A stretch of 64,000 nucleotides of DNA from Lachnospiraceae bacterium UBA4631 (lineage in GTDB: Bacteria > Bacillota > Clostridia > Lachnospirales > Lachnospiraceae), in the NCBI GenBank assembly GCA_002406015.1, contig DHMX01000014.1, positions 160,858 to 224,857 on the forward strand, read 5' to 3'. The position numbers and the translations under genes were made by a program. The notes beneath the pieces are model-generated. The model was not told the origin of the DNA. It saw only the letters and a program-made list of their open reading frames with translations, and did no database searches. This document shows, piece by piece, positions 25,455-33,219 of this stretch (positions within the stretch are counted from its first letter, which is position 1; the number at the start of each line of letters is the position of its first letter).

Positions 25455-25509
25455 GGTACTATCTGTATATGTATTTAACGGAAGAAATATGCAAAGGAGA
25501 CAGTGAAAC

Positions 25510-26742
25510 ATGGCAGTAATAAAAGCATTTCAGGGATTCCGTCCAAGAGCAGATGTTGTGAATCGGGTAGCTGCATTGCCGTATGATGTATATAATCGAA
25601 CAGAGGCAAAGGAAGAGGTGGCGAAAGAACCGCTCTCTTTTTTGCGGGTAGACCGGGCAGAGACACAGTTTGACGATACAATGGATATGTATTCGCCGGT
25701 GGTGTATCAGAAAGCAAAGGAGCTATTAGATGCCATGATTCAGGATGGCATTTATATACAGGATGAGAAGCCGGTGTATTATATTTATGAATTAACAATG
25801 GAAGGACGGGCACAGACAGGAATTGTTGCCTGTGCATCCATTGATGATTATCAGAATAATGTAATCAAGAAGCATGAGAATACCAGAGAAGATAAGGAGC
25901 AGGATCGTATCCGGCATGTAGATACCTGTAATGCACAGACCGGTCCTATCTTTCTGGCATATCGAGCAGAGGCTGTTATAGATGCCGTTGTGGAACGGGT
26001 AAAGCAAAAGGAGCCGGTATATCAGTTCGTGTCCTCCGATGGAATCGGACATGCAGTATGGGTTGTGAATGAGGATAACGATATTCAGCAAATTGCAGAC
26101 GGCTTTGAACAGATTCAGAATATATACATAGCGGACGGTCATCATCGGGCAGCTTCCGCAGTTAAGGTTGGACTTAAAAGACGGGCAGAGCATCCGGATT
26201 ATGATGGAACAGAGGAATTTAACTACTTTTTATCCGTACTGTTTCCGCACAATCAGTTAATGATTATGCCATATAATCGTGTGATTAAGGATTTGGCAGG
26301 CATGACAGAGGAACAGTTTTTAGAAGACCTGAAAACCTCCTTTGAGATAGTGGCAGAGGCTTCACCGGTAAGTCCGGACCATAAGGGAAGCTTTGGAATG
26401 TATCTGAACCATCAGTGGTATCGGTTAGAGGCACATAAGGATATTTGCTCTGAGGATCCGGTAGAGGGACTGGATGTGTCTATCCTGCAGCGTGAGGTAT
26501 TTGAAAAACGGTTAAAGATATTTGACCCGCGTACAGACAAGAGAATTGATTTTGTAGGTGGTATCCGGGGCTTACAGGAATTGGAACGAAGGGCAGAGAG
26601 TGATATGTGTCTGGCATTTTCCATGTATCCGACTTCCATATTAGAACTATTTCAGGTAGCAGATGCGGGATTGTTAATGCCGCCAAAGTCTACATGGTTT
26701 GAGCCGAAGCTACGAAGCGGCATATTTATACATCAGTTATAG
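25510..26742 (+). CDS. DUF1015 family protein
   Basis: A 410-residue soluble protein of the DUF1015 family, widespread in anaerobes. Recognisable parts are the N-terminal FQGFRPRADVVNRVAALPYDVY, KKHENTREDKEQDRIRH and IADGHHRAASAVK, the last being the most conserved motif. The family shows distant resemblance to ParB/SerK-like nucleotide-binding proteins, and serine kinase activity has been suggested for relatives. I do not claim it here. It often sits near serine or central metabolism genes, but here it is followed 14 nt later by glgB. It has its own promoter. Confidence 0.85.
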   Translation: MAVIKAFQGFRPRADVVNRVAALPYDVYNRTEAKEEVAKEPLSFLRVDRAETQFDDTMDMYSPVVYQKAKELLDAMIQDGIYIQDEKPVYYIYELTMEGRAQTGIVACASIDDYQNNVIKKHENTREDKEQDRIRHVDTCNAQTGPIFLAYRAEAVIDAVVERVKQKEPVYQFVSSDGIGHAVWVVNEDNDIQQIADGFEQIQNIYIADGHHRAASAVKVGLKRRAEHPDYDGTEEFNYFLSVLFPHNQLMIMPYNRVIKDLAGMTEEQFLEDLKTSFEIVAEASPVSPDHKGSFGMYLNHQWYRLEAHKDICSEDPVEGLDVSILQREVFEKRLKIFDPRTDKRIDFVGGIRGLQELERRAESDMCLAFSMYPTSILELFQVADAGLLMPPKSTWFEPKLRSGIFIHQL

Positions 26743-26756
26743 GGGGATGTGGAAGT

Positions 26757-28961
26757 ATGAGAACAAGAAAAGATGTATTTGCAATTAACTGGATGGAAGT
26801 AGATGCTTTGGCAAAAGCAAAGCATGATAATCCGCATCATATTTTGGGAATGCATGAGTGTATTGATGATTTATTTGTAAATGCATTTCATCCGGAAATG
26901 AAAGCGGTATCGGTTATAAATAAAAAGAATGGAAAAGAATATCCGATGGAGGCAAAGCGGGTTGCCGGCTTTTTTTCTGTACGGATTCCCAATTGCAAGC
27001 GGTTTGATTATCAATTGCGATTAACGACAGAATCAGATGAAACCGTTGATATTTATGACCCATATATGTTTGAATCGGTAATTGACCCCATCGATATTAG
27101 CTTATTCAATGAGGGTATGCATTATGAAATCTATGAAAAGCTGGGGGCTCATCCGATGGTGGTGGACGGAGTTGCCGGTGTATTGTTTGCGGTGTGGGCA
27201 CCGAATGCAGAACGGGTCAGTGTTGTAGCGGACTTTAATCATTGGGATGGCAGGATTCATCAAATGAGACGACTTCCGTATTCCGGTATTTTTGAGTTAT
27301 TTATTCCGGCAGTAACGGTTCATGAAATATATAAGTATGAGGTACGTGCCAGAGGCGGCGAGCTGAAGATGAAGACAGACCCATATGGAAATGCATCTGA
27401 GCTGCGGCCATGTAATGCATCCATAGTGACGGATTTGCGGCAATATCAATGGAACGATGCAGACTGGATGCGGGAAAGAGAAAACAAGACGCCGCAGAGC
27501 CAGCCAATGTCTATATATGAAGTCTATCTGGGGGCATGGAAGCGTCCGACGGACGGAAGGGAATACTTTAATTATCGGGAATTGGCAGAGCAACTGGCAG
27601 CGTATATGAAAGAAATGGGGTATACGCATATAGAATTAATGCCGGTCATGGAGCATCCGTATGACCCATCATGGGGGTATCAGGTAACCGGTTATTATGC
27701 ACCGACCTCTCGCTACGGTACACCGGAAGACTTCATGTACTTTGTAGATTATATGCACAGACAAGGGCTTGCGGTTATTATTGACTGGGTTCCGGCACAT
27801 TTTCCAAAGGATGAAAATGGATTGGGACGCTTTGACGGAAGCTGTGTATATGAACATGAGGACCCTAGAAGGGGTGAGCATCCGCATTGGGGTACTTATA
27901 TTTTTGATTACAGCAAGCCGGAGGTTAAGAATTTCCTGATTGCAAATGCACTGTTCTGGGCAGATAAATATCATGTAGATGGAATCCGGATGGATGCAGT
28001 AGCATCTATGCTGTATCTGGACTATGGCAGAGAGTTTGGAAACTGGCTGCCAAATGCCTATGGCGGTAATGAGAATCTGGATGCCATTGAGATGTTAAAG
28101 CAGTTAAATACTGTGATGAAGGAGCGGTATCCAAGCTGTGTTATGATTGCAGAGGAATCTACCGCATGGCCGATGATTTCACATCCGGTTGCGGAAGGCG
28201 GCATGGGCTTTGACTTTAAGTGGAACATGGGCTGGATGAATGACTTCTTAGGCTATATGAAGCTGGACCCATTATATCGGAAGTATCATCATAACGAATT
28301 GACCTTCAGTATGGTATATGCGTACAGCGAGCATTTTATTTTAGTGCTTTCCCATGATGAGGTGGTGCATGAAAAAGGCTCTATGATAGCAAAAATGCCG
28401 GGAGGATACGAGGATAAATTTTCAAATCTCCGGTTAGCATACGGCTTTATGATGACACATCCGGGTAAGAAGCTGCTGTTTATGGGACAGGAGTTTGCAC
28501 AGTTTAAAGAATTTAACGAATCGGATGAACTGGATTGGGGAATTTTTGAATTTGATGCACATGTATGTATCCGGGATTATTGTAAGGCACTGAATCATTT
28601 GTATCAGCAGGAGCCGGCACTTTATGAGCTGGATGATGACCCTGCCGGATTTGAATGGATTAACAGTACGGCATCCAATGAAAGTCTTCTGGTATTTGCC
28701 AGAAAGACCAGCCGCAAGGAAGATACCTTGCTTGTGGTTTGTAACTTTACACCGGTGGAGCATGAAAATTATCAAATCGGTGTACCGTATGCCGGCAAGT
28801 ATAAAGAAATCTTTACCAGTGAAGAAGAACGCTTCGGTGGAGAAGGACGCAGAAATAAAACATTGAAATCGGCAAAGAAGGAAGCCTGTGATGAGAAGGA
28901 ATACTCTATTTCCGTATACATCCCGGCATTGTCAATTTCAGTCTTTAAGTATCATAAATAG
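26757..28961 (+). CDS. glgB: 1,4-alpha-glucan branching enzyme
   Basis: Makes alpha-1,6 branches in glycogen. Two N-terminal beta-sandwich modules precede the GH13 barrel: an N1-like module with NPHHILGMHE, then CBM48 with VWAPNAERVSVVADFNHWDG. In the barrel, the nucleophile Asp is in GIRMDAVASMLY (D413), the acid/base Glu in MIAEESTAWP and the third carboxylate in LSHDEVVHEKGSM. WGYQVTGYYAPTSRYGTPEDF is typical of GlgB. Length 734 aa is typical of the two-module form. No other glycogen genes are nearby. A terminator follows. Confidence 0.96.
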   Translation: MRTRKDVFAINWMEVDALAKAKHDNPHHILGMHECIDDLFVNAFHPEMKAVSVINKKNGKEYPMEAKRVAGFFSVRIPNCKRFDYQLRLTTESDETVDIYDPYMFESVIDPIDISLFNEGMHYEIYEKLGAHPMVVDGVAGVLFAVWAPNAERVSVVADFNHWDGRIHQMRRLPYSGIFELFIPAVTVHEIYKYEVRARGGELKMKTDPYGNASELRPCNASIVTDLRQYQWNDADWMRERENKTPQSQPMSIYEVYLGAWKRPTDGREYFNYRELAEQLAAYMKEMGYTHIELMPVMEHPYDPSWGYQVTGYYAPTSRYGTPEDFMYFVDYMHRQGLAVIIDWVPAHFPKDENGLGRFDGSCVYEHEDPRRGEHPHWGTYIFDYSKPEVKNFLIANALFWADKYHVDGIRMDAVASMLYLDYGREFGNWLPNAYGGNENLDAIEMLKQLNTVMKERYPSCVMIAEESTAWPMISHPVAEGGMGFDFKWNMGWMNDFLGYMKLDPLYRKYHHNELTFSMVYAYSEHFILVLSHDEVVHEKGSMIAKMPGGYEDKFSNLRLAYGFMMTHPGKKLLFMGQEFAQFKEFNESDELDWGIFEFDAHVCIRDYCKALNHLYQQEPALYELDDDPAGFEWINSTASNESLLVFARKTSRKEDTLLVVCNFTPVEHENYQIGVPYAGKYKEIFTSEEERFGGEGRRNKTLKSAKKEACDEKEYSISVYIPALSISVFKYHK

Positions 28962-28968
28962 GGTATAT

Positions 28969-29007
28969 CAGGCGGTTTCTATGGAAATCGCCTGTTGCTT
29001 CTTATTT
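28969..29007 (+). terminator. Intrinsic terminator after glgB
   Basis: An 11-bp stem (CAGGCGGTTTC, 28969-28979; GAAATCGCCTG, 28984-28994) with one G-T pair and a TATG loop, followed by the T-rich TTGCTTCTTATTT. Confidence 0.75.
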
Positions 29008-29023
29008 CGGTAAGCGTTATATT
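28995..29023 (+). promoter_or_regulatory. Promoter of the MscS-like gene
   Basis: -35 TTGCTT (28995-29000), 17-nt spacer, -10 TATATT (29018-29023). It overlaps the T tract of the glgB terminator. Confidence 0.5.
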
Positions 29024-29075
29024 AATTAGAAGGTAGCTTGGATAGAAGAATGGATAGATTCAGGAGGATGGAAGC

Positions 29076-29930
29076 TTGGTTGCAAGAATAACAGCAGGGT
29101 TAAATGATATTAGCTTTTATGAACAGCAATGGAATCGGGCATGGAACTGGATTGTAGGAAAAGCAGGCAGTGTTATTCTGGCATTGCTTTGTCTGTGGAT
29201 TGGATTAAAGCTGGCAAAATGGATTATGAAGCTGATTCGGCGTTCCTTTGATAAGTCAAAGCTGGACCCAACCGTCAGCTCGTTTTTAAGCTCTATTATT
29301 TATATTGTATTATATGTGCTGATTTTCATAACGGTCGTGTCGATTATGGGAATACAGGTAACTTCATTTGTAACACTGTTAGGAACGGCGGGTGTAACAA
29401 TCGGCTTGGCATTGCAGGGAAGTCTGGCAAATTTTGCCGGAGGTGTGCTGATTCTGATTTTAAAGCCGTTTGTGATTGGAGATTACATCCGGGAGGATAC
29501 TCATAATAATGAAGGAACCGTAGTATCCATTGATATTTTTTATACACGTCTGCAGACCTATGACGGAAAGATGATTGTGATTCCGAACGGAACGCTTTCC
29601 AATACCAGTCTGACGAATCTGACCAAGCAGGAAAAACGAAGACTGGAGTTTCGGATTCCGGTAGAATATGATGTTGATTTGCGGCAGGCAAAATCAGTTC
29701 TGGAGCAGGTGATTACGAAAGAATCCATGGTGCTTGCGGATGAACCTAAAAATATTGTATTAGATGCGTTTGAAGACAGTTCTATGACAATACTGGTGCA
29801 TATATGGGTAAAAACGGAAGATTATTGGCAGGCAAAATGGAAGCTGATGGAAGGATTTAAAGCTGCTTTGGATGAAGCAGGAATTGTAATTCCATATAAT
29901 CAACTGGATATTCATATGAAAGAATCATAA
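29076..29930 (+). CDS. Small-conductance mechanosensitive channel, MscS family
   Basis: Pressure-release channel of the cytoplasmic membrane. Three N-terminal helices: the third contains the pore-lining pattern GTAGVTIGLALQGSLANFAGGVLILILKPF, rich in Gly and Ala as in MscS. The cytoplasmic beta domain (GDYIREDTHNNEGTVVSIDIFYTRLQTYDGKMIVIPN) and an alpha/beta C-terminal domain follow. 284 aa is the MscS size. It appears to start at TTG 29076, because AGGAGG (29062-29067) is 8 nt upstream and no in-frame ATG or GTG lies between. It ends only 4 nt from the convergent XRE gene. Confidence 0.9.
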   Translation: MVARITAGLNDISFYEQQWNRAWNWIVGKAGSVILALLCLWIGLKLAKWIMKLIRRSFDKSKLDPTVSSFLSSIIYIVLYVLIFITVVSIMGIQVTSFVTLLGTAGVTIGLALQGSLANFAGGVLILILKPFVIGDYIREDTHNNEGTVVSIDIFYTRLQTYDGKMIVIPNGTLSNTSLTNLTKQEKRRLEFRIPVEYDVDLRQAKSVLEQVITKESMVLADEPKNIVLDAFEDSSMTILVHIWVKTEDYWQAKWKLMEGFKAALDEAGIVIPYNQLDIHMKES

Positions 29931-29934
29931 AAGA

Positions 29935-30252
29935 CTATTTGTTCAATTCTAAAATCTGTTTTAACAGATGGGAAATTGCTAAGATACGTTCTTCGGAACA
30001 AGTATGCAATACCTGTACGATGACAGAGTATTTATCTTCGGAGGCAGACCCAAACAATAAATAATCCGTGGATACCTGAAGCACAACAGCCAGATTGGAA
30101 AGGGTAGTTAAGGACATACCCTTTTGACCGGATTCAATAGAACGCAGGAACTCCGGTGAAATATTTGCCATCTCTGCTAAGGTTTCGGCTGTGATATGTT
30201 TTTTCTTTCGGCATTCCTGTATACGGATGCCTATTTTCTTCTGGTCAATCAT
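29935..30252 (-). CDS. XRE-family helix-turn-helix regulator
   Basis: A 105-residue DNA-binding protein. The N-terminal HTH (IGIRIQECRKKKHITAETLAEMANISPEFLRSIESGQKG) is a clear XRE/Cro domain. The C-terminal 40 residues (SEERILAISHLLKQILELN) look like a small helical dimerisation part. GGAGG lies 8 nt before the ATG. It faces argH across a 316-nt gap and is convergent with the MscS gene. Its target is unknown; the inverted repeats in the divergent gap are candidates for its own operator. Confidence 0.88.
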   Translation of the reverse strand: MIDQKKIGIRIQECRKKKHITAETLAEMANISPEFLRSIESGQKGMSLTTLSNLAVVLQVSTDYLLFGSASEDKYSVIVQVLHTCSEERILAISHLLKQILELNK

Positions 30253-30568
30253 AATTTACCTCCAATTTCATTTTATTATTATATAAATTACTGTAAAGAT
30301 GCTGTTAGAGGTGAAAATTTTGACCCTTTCAGGATAAAGTCGGAAAAATTCCGTAATTATGCCCGGGCTTTATACTAAGGGAATCTGGAAGCCCTAATAT
30401 AATTAGATAAAATGACCTTGCTTTGTTATATAAATAGACAACTTATAATAAAATGGCAAATTATGAGTGAAAATAGAAATCGGGTGTGAGGTCAAATCTG
30501 ATAGGGGTTGTCGAATATGAGGATTTGGTGTAGAATAATTTCTATAATTCATGAAAAGAGGTATCAAA
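30253..30568. other. AT-rich divergent intergenic region xre/argH
   Basis: 316 nt without a gene. It contains a 13-nt palindrome CGGAA-AAA-TTCCG (30341-30353) and a hairpin with GGGCT/AGCCC (30364-30394). An AT-rich stretch around 30420-30455 could hold the - strand xre promoter: TTGCCA, 17 nt, TATTTA. The argH promoter is at 30508-30536. I see no ORF or tRNA in it. Confidence 0.6.
30508..30536 (+). promoter_or_regulatory. argH promoter with an overlapping Spo0A-box-like site
   Basis: -35 TTGTCG (30508-30513), 17-nt spacer, -10 TAGAAT (30531-30536). The sequence TGTCGAA (30509-30515), the consensus 0A box, overlaps the -35. A 7-mer occurs by chance several times in 64 kb; its position is what makes it notable. 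Confidence 0.6.
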
Positions 30569-31987
30569 ATGGCTCAGCTATGGGGAGGACGTTTTACAAA
30601 GGAAACGGACCAATTAGTCTATAATTTTAATGCATCTATTACATTTGATCAGAAGTTTTTTCATCAGGATGTACGAGGAAGTATTGCACATGTAACCATG
30701 CTTGCTGCTGTAGGGATTCTATCTGTAGAGGAGCGGGATAGCATTATTGAAGGCTTAAAGAGTATTGTGGCGGATGTGGATGCAGGAACCTTGCGGATAA
30801 CCAGTGAATATGAGGATATACACAGCTTTGTGGAAGCAAATCTGATTCAGAGAATCGGAGAAGCGGGAAAGAAGCTGCATACAGGAAGAAGCAGAAACGA
30901 CCAGGTAGCATTGGATATGAAGCTGTATATCAGAGATGAAGTGCTTGCGGTTCAGGAATGTCTGCTACAGTTAATGCAGGTGCTGCATAAGATTATGCAG
31001 GAGCATATCCATACTTATATGCCGGGCTTTACCCATCTGCAAAAGGCACAGCCGATTACCGTTGCACATCATATGGGTGCTTATATGGAGATGTTCAAGC
31101 GGGATGAAGCACGATTGTCAGACATCTATGAACGGATGAATTATTGTCCGATTGGTTCCGGTGCATTAGCAGGAACGACCTATCCGTTAGACAGAAAGCT
31201 GACGGCAGAGCTGTTGGATTTTTATGGACCAACCTTAAATAGTATGGACTCTGTGGCAGATCGGGATTATGTAATTGAGTTTTTATCTGCGTTATCTACG
31301 ATTATGATGCATATGAGTCGGTTTTCAGAGGAAATTATTATCTGGAATTCAAACGAATATCAGTTTGTAGAGCTGGATGATGCTTATAGCACAGGAAGCT
31401 CTATTATGCCACAGAAGAAGAATCCGGATATTGCGGAGCTTGTAAGAGGAAAGACAGGCAGGGTATATGGAGCGTTACAGGCATTATTAACCACCATGAA
31501 GGGGATTCCGTTGGCATACAATAAGGATATGCAGGAGGATAAGGAGTGGACCTTTGATGCGATTGATACGGTGAAGGGGTGTCTGACCTTGTTTTCCGGT
31601 ATGTTGGATACAATGAAATTCAATGTACCGAGGATGGAAGCCAGTGCAAAGCATGGATTTACGAATGCAACCGATGCGGCAGATTATCTGGTAAACCATG
31701 GAGTTGCGTTCCGGGATGCACATGGAATTGTAGGGCAATTGGTATTGTATTGCATTGAACATCAGTGTTCTCTGGATGATTTAACACTGGATGAATTTCG
31801 TGCAGTCAGTCCTGTATTTGACAGTGATATTTATGAAGCAATCAGCTTAGAAACCTGTGTAAACCGGAGAAATACAATCGGAGCACCCGGACCGGAGGCT
31901 ATGCAGGCGGTTCTGGCGGTGAATGAACAGTATCTGCAGGAAGCGGCAAAGAATATGAGCAGGAAAGGAAGCGGATGTCATGAATAA
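30569..31987 (+). CDS. argH: Argininosuccinate lyase
   Basis: Last step of arginine synthesis: argininosuccinate to arginine and fumarate. Fumarase/aspartase superfamily signature GSSIMPQKKNPD is intact, with TGRSRNDQVALDM and GFTHLQKAQPITVAHH also visible. I choose ATG 30569 (472 aa, MAQLWGGRF) with AAAAGAGG seven nt before; an in-frame ATG at 30551 would add six residues but lacks a site. No argG or other arginine gene is present. The stop overlaps the next small gene by 8 nt. Confidence 0.96.
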   Translation: MAQLWGGRFTKETDQLVYNFNASITFDQKFFHQDVRGSIAHVTMLAAVGILSVEERDSIIEGLKSIVADVDAGTLRITSEYEDIHSFVEANLIQRIGEAGKKLHTGRSRNDQVALDMKLYIRDEVLAVQECLLQLMQVLHKIMQEHIHTYMPGFTHLQKAQPITVAHHMGAYMEMFKRDEARLSDIYERMNYCPIGSGALAGTTYPLDRKLTAELLDFYGPTLNSMDSVADRDYVIEFLSALSTIMMHMSRFSEEIIIWNSNEYQFVELDDAYSTGSSIMPQKKNPDIAELVRGKTGRVYGALQALLTTMKGIPLAYNKDMQEDKEWTFDAIDTVKGCLTLFSGMLDTMKFNVPRMEASAKHGFTNATDAADYLVNHGVAFRDAHGIVGQLVLYCIEHQCSLDDLTLDEFRAVSPVFDSDIYEAISLETCVNRRNTIGAPGPEAMQAVLAVNEQYLQEAAKNMSRKGSGCHE

Positions 31988-32213
31988 TACAGACAAAGCA
32001 AAAATAGATACGGTACGTCGTATGTTAAAGGGACAGATAGATGTGGAAGAGATTGTTATGATTACAGGAGTTCCTCTGGAGCAGGTTCAAAAAATGAGAG
32101 AGGAACAGGATCAGGCAGAGCGAAAAGCCTTGGGAGGCTTAACCGTCCGTGAAGTAGGATTCGGGGATGTTTTGATTGACAATGACGTTTTAGACGAAAC
32201 AACGGAGTCATAA
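31980..32213 (+). CDS. 77-residue hypothetical protein, HTH-like
   Basis: Starts inside the end of argH (8-nt overlap; AGGAAG upstream), so it is probably translated from the argH message. The segment RRMLKGQIDVEEIVMITGVPLEQVQKMREE looks like a short helix-turn-helix, similar to the C-terminal tails of Rpn-type transposase/nuclease proteins. The rest is acidic. I do not recognise a named family. It could be a small regulator or a remnant of a larger protein. The 57-nt gap to the following regulator gene contains only a possible -10. Confidence 0.65.
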   Translation: MNNTDKAKIDTVRRMLKGQIDVEEIVMITGVPLEQVQKMREEQDQAERKALGGLTVREVGFGDVLIDNDVLDETTES

Positions 32214-32270
32214 GCTGGGTAGCAGCGAATAAATAAAGATTACGAAGTATAATGAGCAGGTGAACGAGTC

Positions 32271-33059
32271 ATGAGAACAATTTTAATAGGTAGAAAGTTG
32301 GATGATATGCTGTCCTTTGAAGAAAAAGCAGCAGGTTTACCTTATGTGACAATTACAGAAAAATATCTGGATGGACAGACTGCCTTACAGAGCATACAGG
32401 AGCATGGTGCGGATTTGGTTGTTTTGAATGTGAATTTGCCGGATATAAATGGTGTGGAATTAGGAAAGCAGATTCTGGAGCTGGACAATCAGATTATGTT
32501 GCTATATGTGGATGAAATGAATAATAGTATGACAGATGTGTTAAAGCAGAGAAGTGCTACCGTACTGCTGAAGCCATATACGGAGGAAGAAGTACGATAT
32601 GCATTAGAATCCATGCATTTGCTGTCAAGGCGGAAGAAAAAAAGAATCTATGCCAGAACCTTCGGACATTTTGATTTGTTTCTGGATGGCAGGCCGATTG
32701 TATTCAAAAGTCCGAAAGCAAAGGAGCTGCTTGCACTTTTGATTGACAGACAGGGTGGAGTGGTAGATTCAGACCAGATAATAGCGGCCCTATGGAGTGA
32801 CAGACCAAAGGATGAAGCCACACAGTCATTATGCAGTAAATTATGCAGGACACTTTATAAGGAATTGAAGCAGTATGGAATTGAAAACTTAATTATGGTT
32901 TCCCGCAGTAATCGTAGCATTAATATGGATATGTTAGACAGTGACTTATACGATTTGTTGAATGGAAACGAAGAAGCAAGCCGGTTGTATTACGGAGAAT
33001 ATATGTCAGACTATGAATGGGCGGAATGTCGTAATTATTCTTTGGCGAAATTTATCTAA
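32271..33059 (+). CDS. Pseudo-receiver transcriptional regulator with SARP/OmpR-type winged helix
   Basis: 262 aa. The N-terminal half (1-122) has the fold pattern of a response-regulator receiver but lacks key residues. The phosphoacceptor position in VVLNVNLPDING is Asn (N53), and the N-terminal acidic pair is replaced (ILIGRKLD). The conserved Lys-Pro (LLKPYTEEEV) remains. The C-terminal part (127-262) is a winged helix of the transcriptional-activator kind found in SARP-like proteins: ARTFGHFDLFLDGRPIVFKS, KAKELLALLIDRQGG and YYGEYMSDYEWAE. It is therefore probably controlled without phosphorylation. It lies directly before spo0A, separated by a terminator and by phased direct repeats that could be its operator. 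Confidence 0.85.
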   Translation: MRTILIGRKLDDMLSFEEKAAGLPYVTITEKYLDGQTALQSIQEHGADLVVLNVNLPDINGVELGKQILELDNQIMLLYVDEMNNSMTDVLKQRSATVLLKPYTEEEVRYALESMHLLSRRKKKRIYARTFGHFDLFLDGRPIVFKSPKAKELLALLIDRQGGVVDSDQIIAALWSDRPKDEATQSLCSKLCRTLYKELKQYGIENLIMVSRSNRSINMDMLDSDLYDLLNGNEEASRLYYGEYMSDYEWAECRNYSLAKFI

Positions 33060-33082
33060 ACACTTTAATATAATAGAGGGAA

Positions 33083-33123
33083 GGCAGATTCAATCGAGTA
33101 AAAAGATGGAATCTGCCCTTTTT
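33083..33123 (+). terminator. Terminator between the pseudo-receiver gene and spo0A
   Basis: A 9-bp stem GGCAGATTC (33083-33091) with GAATCTGCC (33109-33117), a 17-nt loop and CTTTTT. The last T residues overlap an inverted 0A-box-like sequence. Confidence 0.75.
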
Positions 33124-33187
33124 CGACACAAAATTCCATATAAATTCCATGTCGATTCTTCTTAAATTCCAGAGGATGCTGTATAAT
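33122..33187 (+). promoter_or_regulatory. spo0A promoter region with 0A-box-like sites
   Basis: -10 TATAAT (33182-33187) with a weak -35 TTCTTA (33159-33164), 17 nt apart. Upstream are TTCGACA (33122-33128, an exact inverted 0A box) and TGTCGAT (33150-33156, one mismatch), placed as in Spo0A-activated sigma-A promoters of Bacillus. I found no convincing sigma-H promoter, which drives spo0A in Bacillus. Confidence 0.55.
33131..33171 (+). repeat. Three phased direct repeats AAATTCCA
   Basis: AAATTCCA occurs at 33131-33138, 33142-33149 and 33164-33171, start-to-start distances of 11 and 22 bp, so all lie on one face of the helix. The last copy is at the -35 of spo0A. SARP-type activators bind direct repeats with 11- or 22-bp periodicity, and a SARP-like gene is immediately upstream. 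Confidence 0.7.
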
Positions 33188-33219
33188 CATAGGTGAACTC
33201 GTAGAAGGGAGAGAAGATT

